DNA of 64,000 nt from Thamnidium elegans. Taxonomy: Eukaryota; Mucoromycota; Mucoromycetes; Mucorales; Mucoraceae. Made by a program: the position numbers and the translations under genes. A model generated the notes under the pieces. It did not search any database. It had not been told where the DNA came from and saw nothing but the letters and a program-made list of their open reading frames with translations. How positions within the stretch are numbered: the first letter of the stretch is position 1; each line of letters begins with the position of its first letter. Shown here one piece after another: positions 10,669 to 21,662 of the stretch. The stretch is from assembly GCA_025201345.1 (NCBI GenBank), contig JAIXMG010000017.1, positions 411,001 to 475,000 of the forward strand, in the 5' to 3' direction.

Positions 10669-12030
10669 ATGATGATGCTGTATCATTCTACGCGTTCTAT
10701 ATTGAAAACTAAGCGTTGTTATTCTACTTTCGAGGTAGTTCTCTCCCCTTCTTTTCTTTTTTACTGCTTTCAAGAAAAATAACCTTAAAAAAAAAAACTT
10801 TTCTCTTTTTAGAACCTAGGAATTTCTCCTTTGACCTGTCAAAAATTAGTCTCAAACTTTAACGTCACACGACCTACACTTGCTCAAGAAGAGTTTATCC
10901 CTACACTCGTACAAGGCCGCCGCGATCTCTTATTACGCGATCGTACCGGTACTGGTAAAACATTCGGCACTGCATTAACATTAGCTTCTGCTATCCCCGA
11001 CTCCATCTGCAAGAGCGTCCATGCGCTTTACATTGTCCCCAATCAAGAACTAGCATTTCAAATCGGTTCATGGATCCAACAACTCACTACCCATGACCAT
11101 AATTTTAAAGTCATGGCCAACACTGATCACTTTGATCTTTCCGTTGTTCCTCATACTGTTGTCGGTACCCCCGCTCGTATCCTTGACTGTGTCAGCCAAG
11201 GACATTTGCCTGTCCATGCCTTGGAACGGTTGGTACTAGACGAAGCCGATCAAGCTTTATCATTGCCTAAACGATACGCTACTGCACGCCAACAACACAA
11301 ACGTGCTGCCCATCCTAAACCTGCCGAGATCTTGTTAGATCGTCTCAGCACATTGCACCATCAAACCATGATTTCATCTGCTACTCTGAATCGACCATTA
11401 CGGTACTTTTTAGCTCAAAAGGGCTGGGTCAAGGACCCATTGTTCGTAGATCTTGTTCAGGGATCCCAATTAGATGACGAACGTAACGCCACCGTGCAAC
11501 ATCATTGCTTAGTGATATCTGACGATGCCATTCGTAATATCGAGCAAAGTAAAGAAGACGTTGTGAGTAAAGATAAACAAGTTCACTTTGACGACATCGA
11601 CGACCGTATGATGGAAAGTCTTGCTGTCTTGCAAGAGATTGAACCTGTTCGTAACGGTATTTTGTTCGTAGGTCCTACTGTGAGCGTAGCAAGCGTCAAA
11701 AACAAGTTGGCCGAACACGGTATTACTGCGCAAGATATCAAGGAGTACAATGGCGGCCCAAAGTCGAAGGACACATTATGGATCGCTACTGAGTTCACTG
11801 CGAGAGGTGTTGACATTCCCGGTGTATCCCATGTCTTTATTTTAGGAAAACCTGTTTCAGTTACTTCTTATTTACATATGGCTGGTAGAACCGGTCGTTT
11901 TGGCCCTTCCGGGTTCGCCAGTGGTAAAGTAATCAATCTGGTGAGAGAGCATGGTTGGACTGAATCAAAAATGTTGAACATGTATGATCTTTTAAACATC
12001 CCTATTGAAAAATACCAACACGTAGAATAA
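10669..12030 (+). CDS. DEAD-box RNA helicase, probably mitochondrial
   Basis: ATP-dependent RNA unwinding or ribosome/mRNA remodelling. Two exons (10669-10734, 10813-12030) give 427 aa. Exon 1 encodes a short basic, Ser/Tyr-rich peptide (LYHSTRSILKTKRCYSTF) typical of a mitochondrial presequence. Motifs in order: Q-like RPTLAQEEFIP, I RTGTGKT, Ia VPNQELA, Ib VGTPARI, II LDEADQ, III SSAT, IV GILFVGP, V TARGVDIPGV, VI HMAGRTGRFG. The core is close to minimal for the family, with little extension at either end. A role resembling yeast MRH4 in mitoribosome assembly is possible but not shown. Codons are GC-richer than average for the window. Confidence 0.87.
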
Positions 12031-12268
12031 AGCACCTTTATTATTATTATTATTATTAAATAAACTATAGACATTTTATATTGCTTTTTTTTTTTTTTTT
12101 TTTTTTTTGAAAAATGGCAGCCTTGAAACAGTAAAGCATTTGGTACTGTATTAAAGAAACTCGGTTTGGGCGCAGCAAATGTTTCGTTTAAGAAAGTGGC
12201 AACTTGCATATAAGAGATATTCACTTTATTTTAATAAAGACGACATATACGTTTAGTTTCGCTCTTAT

Positions 12269-12303
<35 letters not shown>

Positions 12304-13422
12304 AAAAGGAACTGTTATCTTTTGGGATAAGTTAGCAGTAGTACTTGTGTATAAAGAACAAAAAACCTTGAATTTTAACATTCAAGTCAACTGCTCTATC
12401 TCTTGTATTTCTCAAGAAAAAATATACGCAGCTTAATATACTAACAAACCGAAATATAGATATGCAGGTTATGCAAAAAAAAAAAAGGGGGGAGGAGGGC
12501 TATATTCTTTATTTCAAAAAAAAAAAAAGGTACCAATCAGAACATTCTTTCAAGACGTTTACTTTTTCGTAAAGCGTACATGGATCCACCTCACGCGTTC
12601 AAAGATTAGACTTTTAACTGTCTATTGTAGACACGGTTCCCTATTATATATAGTAGGTATCCCATGATACGAGTCACTGTTGCTGATGCAACTTACACTA
12701 AATTAATTAAATAGCATGATACAAAGGGAGTACCGGGATTACAAATTATTTTTTTTAATAAAAGTACCATTGTAATTATCTAGGATAAAGCTACTCCTTG
12801 CTTCAGAATCCATTATTTAACAAACAAAGCCTGACCTGATATTTTGCATATCACTAATCTATTTTCAACCAGCCATGGTTTTTGAGAGAGAGAGAGAGAG
12901 AGAGTGGTGCGAGTATTTTTTTTTCTGCGCAAACATCTTTTGAGGGCGATAATGTTCTGTAAGACGCACTGTATAGAGCTAAACATGGAATCTTTAATTG
13001 GAATTTAAGCGGGACTGTCAACTGATATATGTATTCTATTTCTTACTGCTGTCAGCAAATATATATATATATATATGCATTTGGGTTTCTCTCAAGTTTC
13101 GAATAGCAAAGCGCTATAATCTGGCTTTTTCTATTGGTTCAGCATACGATACTTTCTATAAAAAAAACCAAACCTTTACTTAAACTCGATAGTTTCACCA
13201 ATCTAATTGTTATGTCACTAAAAAAAAGAGAGAGAGAGGAAGGGGCTATCTTTGAAGAATGAGGAAATACTGTATTACTGGAATGTGATCATTCCAACGT
13301 CAATATATCATTCGATATATAACTAAGTCAGTATATCTCTAAAATCAACTGACATTGACAGTAAAAGAACTAAAAAAAAAGAATAATAATAATAATAAAA
13401 CACGAATCAGTTCCTTACTTTT
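12031..13422. other. Convergent 3' intergenic region, 1.4 kb
   Basis: Lies between the 3' ends of the helicase and the sugar transporter. It contains a T tract near 12085-12108, an A tract near 12270-12301, a (GA)n microsatellite at about 12884-12904 and an (AT)n stretch near 13060. No supported gene; short ORFs here show no family resemblance. Confidence 0.5.
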
Positions 13423-15377
13423 TTATTTGATAAATAATTCATCTATTTCTTCTAAAGTTTTCCCCTACACACACAATTAAGTTTAAATTAAACGCGAGTT
13501 TTTTTTAACGCAAGCTACTTTTTTTTTTTTTTTTTTTTTTTTTACCTTTGTCTCGGGCACAAAAAAGTAACAAAATATACTTGCTAGAATACACCAACTG
13601 CCAAAGAAAACGTATGTCCCCATCGTACTGGTAGCCAGCAAGAGAGGACTTACCTTACCTATTAAAGCGTTGAAAGCCCAATTGGTAGCTGTTGTAATGG
13701 ACGTACTTTTTGCTCTTGTGCTATAGATACTGCGTTTAGACGTCTCCTTTTTTTTTTTCCTGTTACGTATTACCTCATCGGATATATTTCTGAGCAGTAT
13801 ATCCAAGGACAAGGTCCCCACGATAGTGCAAAGAACGCTGCAAAGACTTACAGTATAAATTCTATTAATAAATCGCTACTGCACCGCACTAATATTCTCA
13901 CTTACTATACATGGAAACAATTCCCTATTTTTTTTAAAAAAAAAATTATTAGCAATTTTTAAAGAAAAAAAAAAAAAAAACTTACAAGTCCAGCAGTTAC
14001 AGTTAAACCGCTATCTATACCAGGAGTAGGAGCAGGAGTAGAAGACACACAAACGGAAAACGCATACATGCAGATCCCCATGCCTACGCCACCAGCTACC
14101 AGCAACGGCCTTCTTCCAAACCTATCGATGCACCATAAGATGCCTACGAGTACCACGACCATTTTTAAGATGCCGTAGACGCCAATAGCGAATAACTCTG
14201 CCTCACCCGAGGACAATCCAATCGATCGAAACACCATAGGACTAAAATAATTGATGACATTAATACCTGTCAGTTGTTGCAGCGTCTGTAAACCGCAGCC
14301 TAAAAGCAGTCGGCGCCTATTATGGCTAGAAAATACGTGTTTCCAACTGGTCATTGAAGACAACCGGCGTTCTAGATCCACAGAGTCTTGAATAAGTTTC
14401 ATTTCGTCGCAGAGGTTTTGGGACGCGTCGCATATTTTTGAAAGCGCACTGTACGCTTCGCTTATTTTACCGTGTGCACAAAGCCACCGTGGTGTCTCAA
14501 ATAGAAACAGCATGCCGAAAAAAAGCAGAATCGCGGGCACAATTTGAATGATAAGTGGGATACGCCATAGCAAATTGTCTTGTTCGTCAATTATTTTACG
14601 TACAACATAATGAGACCAGTAAGAAACAGCTAAGCCTGTAGAAATAAAAAACATCCATAATCCACCTAATAATCCTCGTTGACTTTGATGTGCAATTTCA
14701 GCCACATAGATCTAAAAAAAAAAAAAAATGCGGTCTTAAAAAAAAGGGGGGGAAAAAACAAAAATTACTTACAGGAACTAACATGCTTAAAGCACCTACA
14801 CCCAATCCAGAAATAATTCTTCCAATATACATCACCTCTAGTCTAATTCCAATGATTTGGAGTATACCGCCTATTAAAAATACCAATGATGCTAACAAGA
14901 TACTATATCTACGACCAAATCTGTCTATATTTATATATAATTAAAATCCCACCTTCTTTTTTGTTGTTGTTGTTGTTGTATATTACCTGCTGTACTCGTG
15001 GATAATAAAGCACCAAATAAACAACCTATTTGTAATACGGAAACAATCGTACCATTTATTTCCGCCTCTCTCAATTTATCGCTTGGATCAATACCAAAGT
15101 ATGTTTGAAAAGAAGGAGCAATTAACATGCCACCTACTACGCCCAAATCGTACCCTTTTTATATAAAATTAGCTTACTATATCTTTTGGCCCCTCCCCTC
15201 CTCCCTTATTTTACCAAATAAAAAACCGCCCAAACAAGCAACACTTGTAGCAAAAATGGACCAAAGGGTTGCTTTATTCTTATCTGGCGACTCTCTAGAT
15301 GGAAAACATCGTTCGTATTCTGATCCTTGTAGTTTAGAACCACTCCCAAAACGAATAATTCTTGATATTAAACTCAT
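13423..15377 (-). CDS. MFS sugar porter (hexose transporter-like)
   Basis: Proton/sugar symport or facilitated uptake across the plasma membrane. Eight exons (15215-15377, 14987-15154, 14773-14924, 13986-14711, 13906-13924, 13774-13837, 13546-13720, 13423-13464) give 502 aa with about 12 helices. Signatures: FGYDLGVVGGML, DRFGRRYS, the second DRFGRRPLL, FETPRW, QQLTGINVINYFSP, WGPCPWIYCSEIYPM joined to STRAKSTSITTATNW, and PETK followed by GKTLEEIDELF. Exon 5 is only 19 nt; it and the exon 6 junctions were placed because the plain open frame there (VGTLSLDILL and on) destroys the conserved TM10 WGP motif. Substrate is not determinable. Two 32-base A tracts lie just upstream of the start codon. 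Confidence 0.9.
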
Positions 15378-15401
15378 TATTTCTCTGAAGACTGAGTAAA
15401 A

Positions 15402-15404
<3 letters not shown>

Positions 15405-15443
<39 letters not shown>

Positions 15444-15482
15444 GAGCAAAACAAAAAACAGGTATGCAAACACAAAGTAACT

Positions 15483-15515
<33 letters not shown>
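15405..15515. repeat. Twin 32-base A homopolymers
   Basis: Two A runs of about 32 bases (about 15405-15436 and 15484-15515) flank a mixed spacer upstream of the transporter start. In the transporter sense they are poly(T). Confidence 0.7.
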
Positions 15516-15517
<2 letters not shown>

Positions 15518-15614
15518 AGGGGATTGTTTGCATATATATAAAAAAAAACTCTAAAATTCATCTACTTCTTTATTTACACATTGGGTATTTCAATCATATA
15601 TTTATGTACACTCT

Positions 15615-16605
15615 TTACTCTGCTAGGACAGTTTTCAATGTCTCGCGTTGTTCTGCCGTCAAAGTTTTCGGAAATTCTACTTGGAACTTGAGAATCAAAT
15701 TACCTTTTCCACCCGACTTGTAGTTAGGCATACCCTCGCCAATAACAATCTTTTCTTGACCAGAATGGATAATAGACGATTCAGTTTCTTCAACAGTTAG
15801 TATAGAACCATCCAATCTCTTCAATTCTTTTTTGAAGCCAGTCAAGGCTTCTAATAAAGATATGGTCATGGTCGTATGAAGATTACAGCCATTGCGAATG
15901 AATGTTGCGTGAGGTTTTTCTTTAATTTCAAATTCGATATCCTGTCTATCACCTGTAGGTAATTGGTCACCTTCTCCAGGAAAACGAACCTTGGTACCGG
16001 ATTTCCAACCAGGTAAGACCTTGATTGTGAGAACCTTATCAGAGGGTACGGTACGACCTTGCTTGTTATAAACTTTACGGGTCACTTTTAATCGTTTGGT
16101 GGCACCTGTATACAAATCATTCAATGAAACGGACAAAGGACGTTTGACAGATCGAGGCTTATAGGGTGGAGAAGGAGGTGCTGCAGTATGTCCAAAGAAA
16201 CTAAAGAAATCATCATCGTCACTGCTGAGGGGAGATGTAGGCCCACTAAAGAATTGAGCAAATAACTCTTCAGGTGAAAACCCGCTATACGAATCATTAT
16301 AATAAGATCCACCAAGTTTACTAGCATCATACTCTTGACGTTTCTTTTTATCGCTTAATACTTCAAATGCTTCAGCAATCATTTGAAATTTAACTTTGGC
16401 ACCGTCTTCTTTATTACGATCAGGATGAAACTTTAATGCTGTGGGATAAATATTTTTTGTTAATACAGTGTTTTTTAAAAAAAATCAACGTTGCATAATT
16501 TCTTTTTTTGATATCGTTACCTAATTTACGATAGGCCTTTTTGATCTCGGTTTCATCAGCATCTTTTGATACACCCAAGACTTGATAGTAATCTTCCTTT
16601 ACCAT
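15615..16605 (-). CDS. Class II Hsp40/DnaJ co-chaperone
   Basis: Stimulates Hsp70 ATPase and delivers clients in the cytosol or nucleus. Two exons (16521-16605, 15615-16438) give 302 aa. The J domain (1-70) has DYYQVLGV, KKAYRKLALKFHPD with HPD at residues 33-35, and FEVLSD. Instead of a long Gly/Phe region there is a short Phe/Ser/Asp-rich linker (FSPEELFAQFFSG, then SSDDDDFFSFFGH). The C-terminal domains follow with no zinc finger: SVSLNDLYTGATKRLKVTRK, VLPGWKSGTKVRFPGEGDQ, DIEFEIKEKPHATFIRNG, and a second beta domain with GEGMPNYKSGGKGNL. This is the Sis1/DNAJB architecture, but short for Sis1, with a glycine-poor linker. Confidence 0.93.
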
Positions 16606-17310
16606 TTCATAGACTTTTTTAAAGAGAGAAAAAGGAAGAAAAAGAAAAATAAGATAATTTATACATTTGGTTTAAAATTTTGCTTTTAGAAGATGCCAGA
16701 AAAAAAAAAGAGAAAAAATATATTTTTCTTAATGGGGGTTTTTTAAACAAGTCACGTTTCCAATCGAAATTTAGAGAAGCTTATAAGAAAATATTTCAGA
16801 GCGATCTGCTGATTGGGTGATACCATTTACATAGAAAAATGATGAGCATTGTGTGTAACTAGGGCCCAAAAGAGAGAAAACCCACGAACATCAAAAAAAT
16901 GACCAATTGACGGTACTATTTTCTTCATTAAAAAAAGGTCATTTAACTATCATGTGACATTAAAGGACATTTATTAAAGTACAAGTACATTATTTTTCTT
17001 GTTTAGTTTTAAAAAGGAAGGAGATGGCTTAATACAAAAAAATAGGTCCAACGTAACGGTAAGAAATTCCAATATTAGATAGTGTAGTCTTTAAGAGAGA
17101 AAAAGGTTTACCTGCATATATTCGAACAAGTTACAACTCCAACAGGTTCTTTAATCTATGCGGAAACCGAGCACCAATTAAACGCCCGCGATAGTACGTC
17201 ACAATATCCCCCCCACCCTCACTCCTTAAAAAAAATAGTTTGGTGTTTTCCTTTTTCTTTATTATAACTTATTAAATGTTCTCATCTGAAGAATTCGATT
17301 TTTGAAATAT
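16606..17310. other. Hsp40 upstream region
   Basis: About 700 bases upstream of the Hsp40 gene. No perfect heat shock element was found by eye; partial GAA/TTC units occur near 16765-16785. No gene is visible. Confidence 0.4.
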
Positions 17311-17642
17311 CGGCCTCATACTTCATTGTCCTTCAACAGCGATAATAAAAAGGTGTACTGAAATCTCTACTACATCACTTGACTAGTTCCTGCTAGCATC
17401 AAGTGACGAATAATCCTTACTTTAGGCTACATCTTGAATGTAAACCCTTTTGTATAATTGTGGAGTATTTCAAAAACGGGAAGACAGCGGCCTCATACTT
17501 CATTATCCTTCAACAGCGATAATAAAAAGGTGTACTGAAATCTCTACTACATCACTTGACTAGTTCTTGCTAGCATCAGGTGACGAATAATCCTTACTTT
17601 AGGTTACATCTTGAATGTAAACCCTTTTGTATAATTGTAGAG
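17311..17642. repeat. 155-bp imperfect direct repeat (two copies)
   Basis: Copy 1 is 17311-17465 and copy 2 is 17488-17642, separated by 22 bases. Both begin CGGCCTCATACTTCATT and end near TTGTATAATTG(T)(G/A)GAG. By eye only five positions differ, all transitions. The unit is not coding in any obvious frame. It could be a tandem duplication or a solo repeat left by a mobile element. Confidence 0.9.
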
Positions 17643-18068
17643 ACGTCTTCTTTCGAATTCCTTGGCTGAGAATATGTCATTAAAAGTTTGTATCGTCATT
17701 TTTATTGCTGTAAAGAAATATTAATATTGTCTGAGTTCTTTGTGTACAAATTTAGGTTATACTTGTCCACTGAGACAAGATTTTAGTTTCCTGCCAAATG
17801 CAAAGAGTTCATTGATTCGTCTATGTGTGGTTTCTATAGTGACAACTTGTTCTAATTTGTTCGTGTTTATATTTTATTGCCGTCCTGGATAGACCAACAA
17901 GTTTTAGCCCTTTTTGAGACGTCAATATCTCGTTCAATCATTTCAATGGAAGAGAACAGCGATACCTCAACTCAATAAACATAACATGTTTAGTCATAGT
18001 ACTCTGGTGTATATCTTGGATCTTCCCTTTTCTTTCTACTTTTCTTTATTTTTACAATATTTGACCTT
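17643..18068. other. Unassigned stretch 3' of the island gene
   Basis: Follows the direct repeat and precedes the stop codon of the minus-strand island gene. No open frame or family similarity is visible. Confidence 0.4.
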
Positions 18069-19701
18069 TTAATATTCAATTTGACTTAAAGAGTCAACAA
18101 GAGACTTTTTCCAATTTAAAACCATAGGCACTTGTGTAAAAAACACCTGGAGCTCTGTTGCTGTTGTAGGGAATTTCATGGTGATGTATGTACGTCTTAT
18201 GTATGTCTCATCCACATAAAAAATTGCTTCAAGGTAAAGCTTCATCGCTATTTAAAGTTTACAATGGTTAGTTAACTTTTGTTTGAGAATACGAATGATT
18301 ACCATGGAATCTAACAAAGTATGCAGCTTTTGACTTTGTGAATTCAATAAAACTGATAATCCCATTTTCAATCTTGCTTTCATCATGAGTGGCCTTTTTT
18401 TTTGTACTATTGAACATAATCCCTCCTGAAAACTCAACAAGAACTAAACCAATCTTTTTTTCAGATGTGGGACAAAATCCGACACCATCCCATTTTGTTT
18501 TATTTGTCAGCAATGTTTCAACCTCGATCCTGTATGTATACAGGAAAAACATTAGTATCTTTGACCTTCGTACCATTGAGTGATACGGTATACTTACCAG
18601 TTGAAACCAATCAAATCATTTACTGAAAGGAATAGATTATGCAGTAACATAATGGTTGTTTGGGTAGCAGCAGTACGCTCAAGAGAAGAAAATAATAATG
18701 GATTACGAGGGCTTTGTATTAGATTTAAACTATTAAAGATATATTTAATATACTATTGTCTTTCAACAAACTCTGTGACTTACCAGTATAACCCTACTGC
18801 TTCGATAAAATTGACATCAGCATGGACAATCATATCAAAAACTTCATTATTTGGAAGCTGATATGATTTTATTATGCTTCTTATTGATGTTGGGCTTGGT
18901 GCAGATTCCCTAATCAAATCAAGAAGTAATGATGTAGCTGAGGTCAATTTGTATTCAGTAAGGGCTGTTTTTTTTTAAAAATTCATTTAAAATATCTTCA
19001 TCCATTATTGCTTGGACGCCATCATCATCAATATTAAGGATTTTTAATTTTTTTACACTAGTAAATATCCATATCAGTTACAATAAAAGTAAAACGTAAA
19101 TTGTAGTACCAGCCTGAATTTACTTTTCATAAACCTTAACTACACTCGAAATGTTATCATCAGTGGCGTCATTTGCAGTTTCAGGATTATTACTACGTAA
19201 CTAAAAAAAATAGGTAGTTAGTCAACAGGTTTAGCTTTTTCGTCTATCTGCAATAGTTACTCTTTTGGTTGAATCAACCATGCTTCCAACAATATTATCA
19301 GTGATGTCTTGTAAGGCTGCTTGTGTTCGTTTTCTGATATTGCTTTGGTGGGCGCGCTCATCCCTGACTTTCCAATATTCAGAATAAGTACGAGAAAACG
19401 CGGTGTCTTTATTACTTTTACGCTAAAAGTGAAATAATAAGTCAGTATTTCTGATTTATCACAAGTGAAGGAATGAATTATTTACATTGAATAACTTAAT
19501 CGCGTTCAGAATAAGTTGTTTTTCTTTTTTATTTGTCTTTTCAAGAGCGTTATGAAGCACAGTAAGGTATAAACAATTTGTTACTTTAACATTCTGCTCG
19601 TCGAAATCAGAAAAACTAATATAATCATAAGGGGGATCAAGAATAGCTGCAGTTTTTAACCACTCTTGGTAGCCATGGTTAACTGTTATGTCGTTGAACA
19701 T
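18069..19701 (-). pseudogene. Multi-exon island gene with one frameshift; unknown family, possible nuclease-like core
   Basis: Seven exons can be threaded with consistent phase: 19486-19701, 19261-19422, 19124-19200, 18784-19057, 18598-18729, 18303-18529, 18069-18247. Several introns have CTAAC branch sites. The product would be about 421 aa. Exon 4 is 274 nt where the phases require 273: an A9 tract (plus-strand T run 18968-18976) breaks the frame between NEFLKK and TALTEYKL. The C-terminal third reads GFNWIEVETLL, TKWDGVGF, IGLVLVEFSGGI, then KLYLEAIFYVDETYIRRTY and KFPTTATELQVFF. A D-G followed by a beta-strand with E-F resembles the spacing of PD-(D/E)XK nucleases, but the expected Lys is not obvious. 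From memory, Mucorales genomes carry many related uncharacterised genes; this is unverified. It is either a young pseudogene or an intact gene with a homopolymer error. Confidence 0.65.
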
Positions 19702-19941
19702 TGTGTTTGGAGAGTAAAAGACAGAAATTAGAAATCCCGCCCATGATCCCTAAAAAAAACCGTATTAAGAATAAAAAGAAAAGAGTAAATGTAAAATAGA
19801 TATTAAAATAAAAACGAATGAAAGAAAAAATATAAAAGAGTAGAGAAATCATAAATAAAGGAGTGTTCATAAAAAAAAAGGAAGTAAACATAGGAACGAA
19901 TGGAGAAAAACATAATAAGTAGAATTGCCTAGAGTAAATAA

Positions 19942-20500
19942 TTAAGTGTTCACATTAAAGCTACTTGATATATTGAATTCTACTAATTCTGGGCATTTCT
20001 TAAGTACAGATATAAGGTAAGGATTTACAAGCGGTAATGCATAATTTACGGTTGATCCATCTTCCATTCTAATTGGATCCATCAAGTAAAAGTGGAAATT
20101 AAATAGAAACATGTTAATAGTGGTTGATGATGAAGGAAGCTGTATCAAAGGAAGGAAAAGGGCCCAACTGAAGTATAACAGCCCATTACGGTTGGGTTTT
20201 ATGGCGTATACTGCTATAATTCGACCAAATGCATCAGCAGTTATTTGAGGGCAGTCGATGTAGCTAAAGTACATATTTGGTGGACAAGGAGGGGAGAGGA
20301 GTAGCAAGATAAAATACTTTCGGATTTTTCTTTTTCAAGAAAACATTTTTTCTTTTACTTCTATCCATTTATTCTGATCATCATATAGCGCCATAACTAA
20401 AGTTCTAAAATCACATTGTCCATCTCCTCTGGGACTATATACACTTTCAACTATTGAAGAGATGAACTGACTATAATGGTAGAGCACACGTAATACCTCT
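19942..20500 (-). pseudogene. OTU cysteine protease-like relic
   Basis: On the minus strand about 20300-20500 reads SSIVESVYSPRGDGQCDF followed by RTLVMALYDDQNKWIEVKEK, which fits the OTU catalytic block (D-G-x-C-x-F-R-x then W..V). It then stops at TGA. In the next open stretch (19942-20307) the sequence reads YFSYIDCPQITADAFGRIIA and VYAIKPN, then NFHFYLMDP, matching the later OTU blocks, including a candidate catalytic His. OTU proteins remove ubiquitin, and in fungi and plants they also occur inside transposons. The two parts cannot be joined without crossing a stop or using a weak intron, so it is called a relic. There is no sign of the usual N-terminus. Confidence 0.55.
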
Positions 20501-20859
20501 ACATCTTGACTACCTTCATATCACTACATCCCGCCCGATTTTAAGCCCCACAACTTGTTTTTTTTTTAAAAAAAAAAGAACCATTGTTTTTGTGTCCTTT
20601 TGACTATTTTTGAATTCAAAAACAATAAGGAGCTCGATCAGGAGGTTTCCGGGGTATATTGAATGATACCAACAACAAGTTTGTTCCTTTTTTAGGCTCT
20701 TTGATTAAATTATTGCCAAGTTTGATATCTGGAGATATACTTACTCCTTTTACAAAAACTATTTATGTATTAAAAGAGGAAAATCAGATTGAACCTATTG
20801 CAACTAATCATATTATTAATTAATTAATTATCGACCACCAAGCTGATAAGATTAAATAG

Positions 20860-21408
20860 ATCATACTCACGATGCTGCTGCATTTAAATGGACCGAGATT
20901 TATACAATGTTCTTGAGAAATCCAGAAACCTTTTTTTTCCTTCTGATGGATACATTCTTACAGGTATAACACTGTTTAATAGTTAATTATTGATAATTGT
21001 ATACTGTAACTAAATTATTGATGTGAACTTTCTAGATTCTGCGTATCCTCTCTCACATCATGTTATTGTCCCATACCCTTCAACAGAGACCACCGGTAAT
21101 TCTCCTAATGCTATTGCCAAAAGAAAATTCAACAAGGTCCATTCATCGGCAAGAATGTCAATTGAAAGGGCTTTTGAATTATTTTCAGCAAGATGGAGAT
21201 TTATCGGTAAACATGTTTACATAAAAATATCAAAGATATCTGTCAAATTATCACTGCTGCAACATGTATACTGCGTAACTTACGCATCAACATCGACGGT
21301 CCTGATTTTGATATTGAAGAAGAAATAGTATCAAATGGAGGAGAAGACAAAAACGAGGATATAATCCGTACCAGAAAGGATGAGTTAAATAGATGGTTTA
21401 ACCCTTAA
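20860..21408 (+). pseudogene. Decayed PIF/Harbinger (DDE_Tnp_4) transposase, C-terminal part
   Basis: The C-terminal half of a PIF/Harbinger transposase is recognisable. HDAAAFKW, then in another frame DLYNVLEKSRNLFFPSDGYI, are spliced (20963|21036) to LTDSAYPLSHHVIVPY, FNKVHSSARMSIERAFELFS and ARWRFIGKH. After another frame change DICQIITAATCILRNLRIN leads to an acidic tail and stop at 21408. DSAYPL holds the second catalytic Asp and IERAF the catalytic Glu; the first Asp region is missing or unrecognisable. At least two frame changes (near 20890 and 21213-21232) show that it is dead. It is a DNA-transposon endonuclease relic, convergent with a Myb/SANT-like gene as in two-gene Harbinger elements. 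Confidence 0.8.
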
Positions 21409-21662
21409 TAATAATAATAAAAAAAGGGTATAATTTGTACATGAGTATATGATTATAGATCGTTTTAATTTATTTTTATTTATTGAGTCCTTGTTGAGCG
21501 TATTTGATCTTGCAACTCTCTCATCCTTGCAATATTTTGCGCAATAAGAACATTAGACTCTCTACGAGAAACAAGTAAAGCTTCTACTAAAGAATTACTT
21601 CTATCCGCACGTATGGCCATATACTCTCGAAATTCCTGTAATTGGCCTTGTCAAAACCTGTG

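Noticed and set aside
12367..12412. tRNA-like palindrome (CTTGAATTTTAACATTCAAG) with a D-arm-like GAGCAGTTGA on the minus strand
   Set aside because: No matching T arm (GTTCRANNC) or acceptor stem at the right distance. It is at most a tRNA relic or a chance hairpin.
12998..13183. 61-codon plus-strand open frame
   Set aside because: Dominated by an (AT)n stretch, with no family similarity and no splice context.
13738..13836. Reading the transporter straight through as VGTLSLDILLRNISDEV
   Set aside because: That frame destroys the conserved TM10 motif. Shifting frame with two introns recovers WGPCPWIYCSEIYPM and STRAK, typical of sugar porters.
17311..17642. CRISPR-like array
   Set aside because: Only two 155-bp copies with one 22-base spacer in a eukaryotic context; it is a direct duplication.
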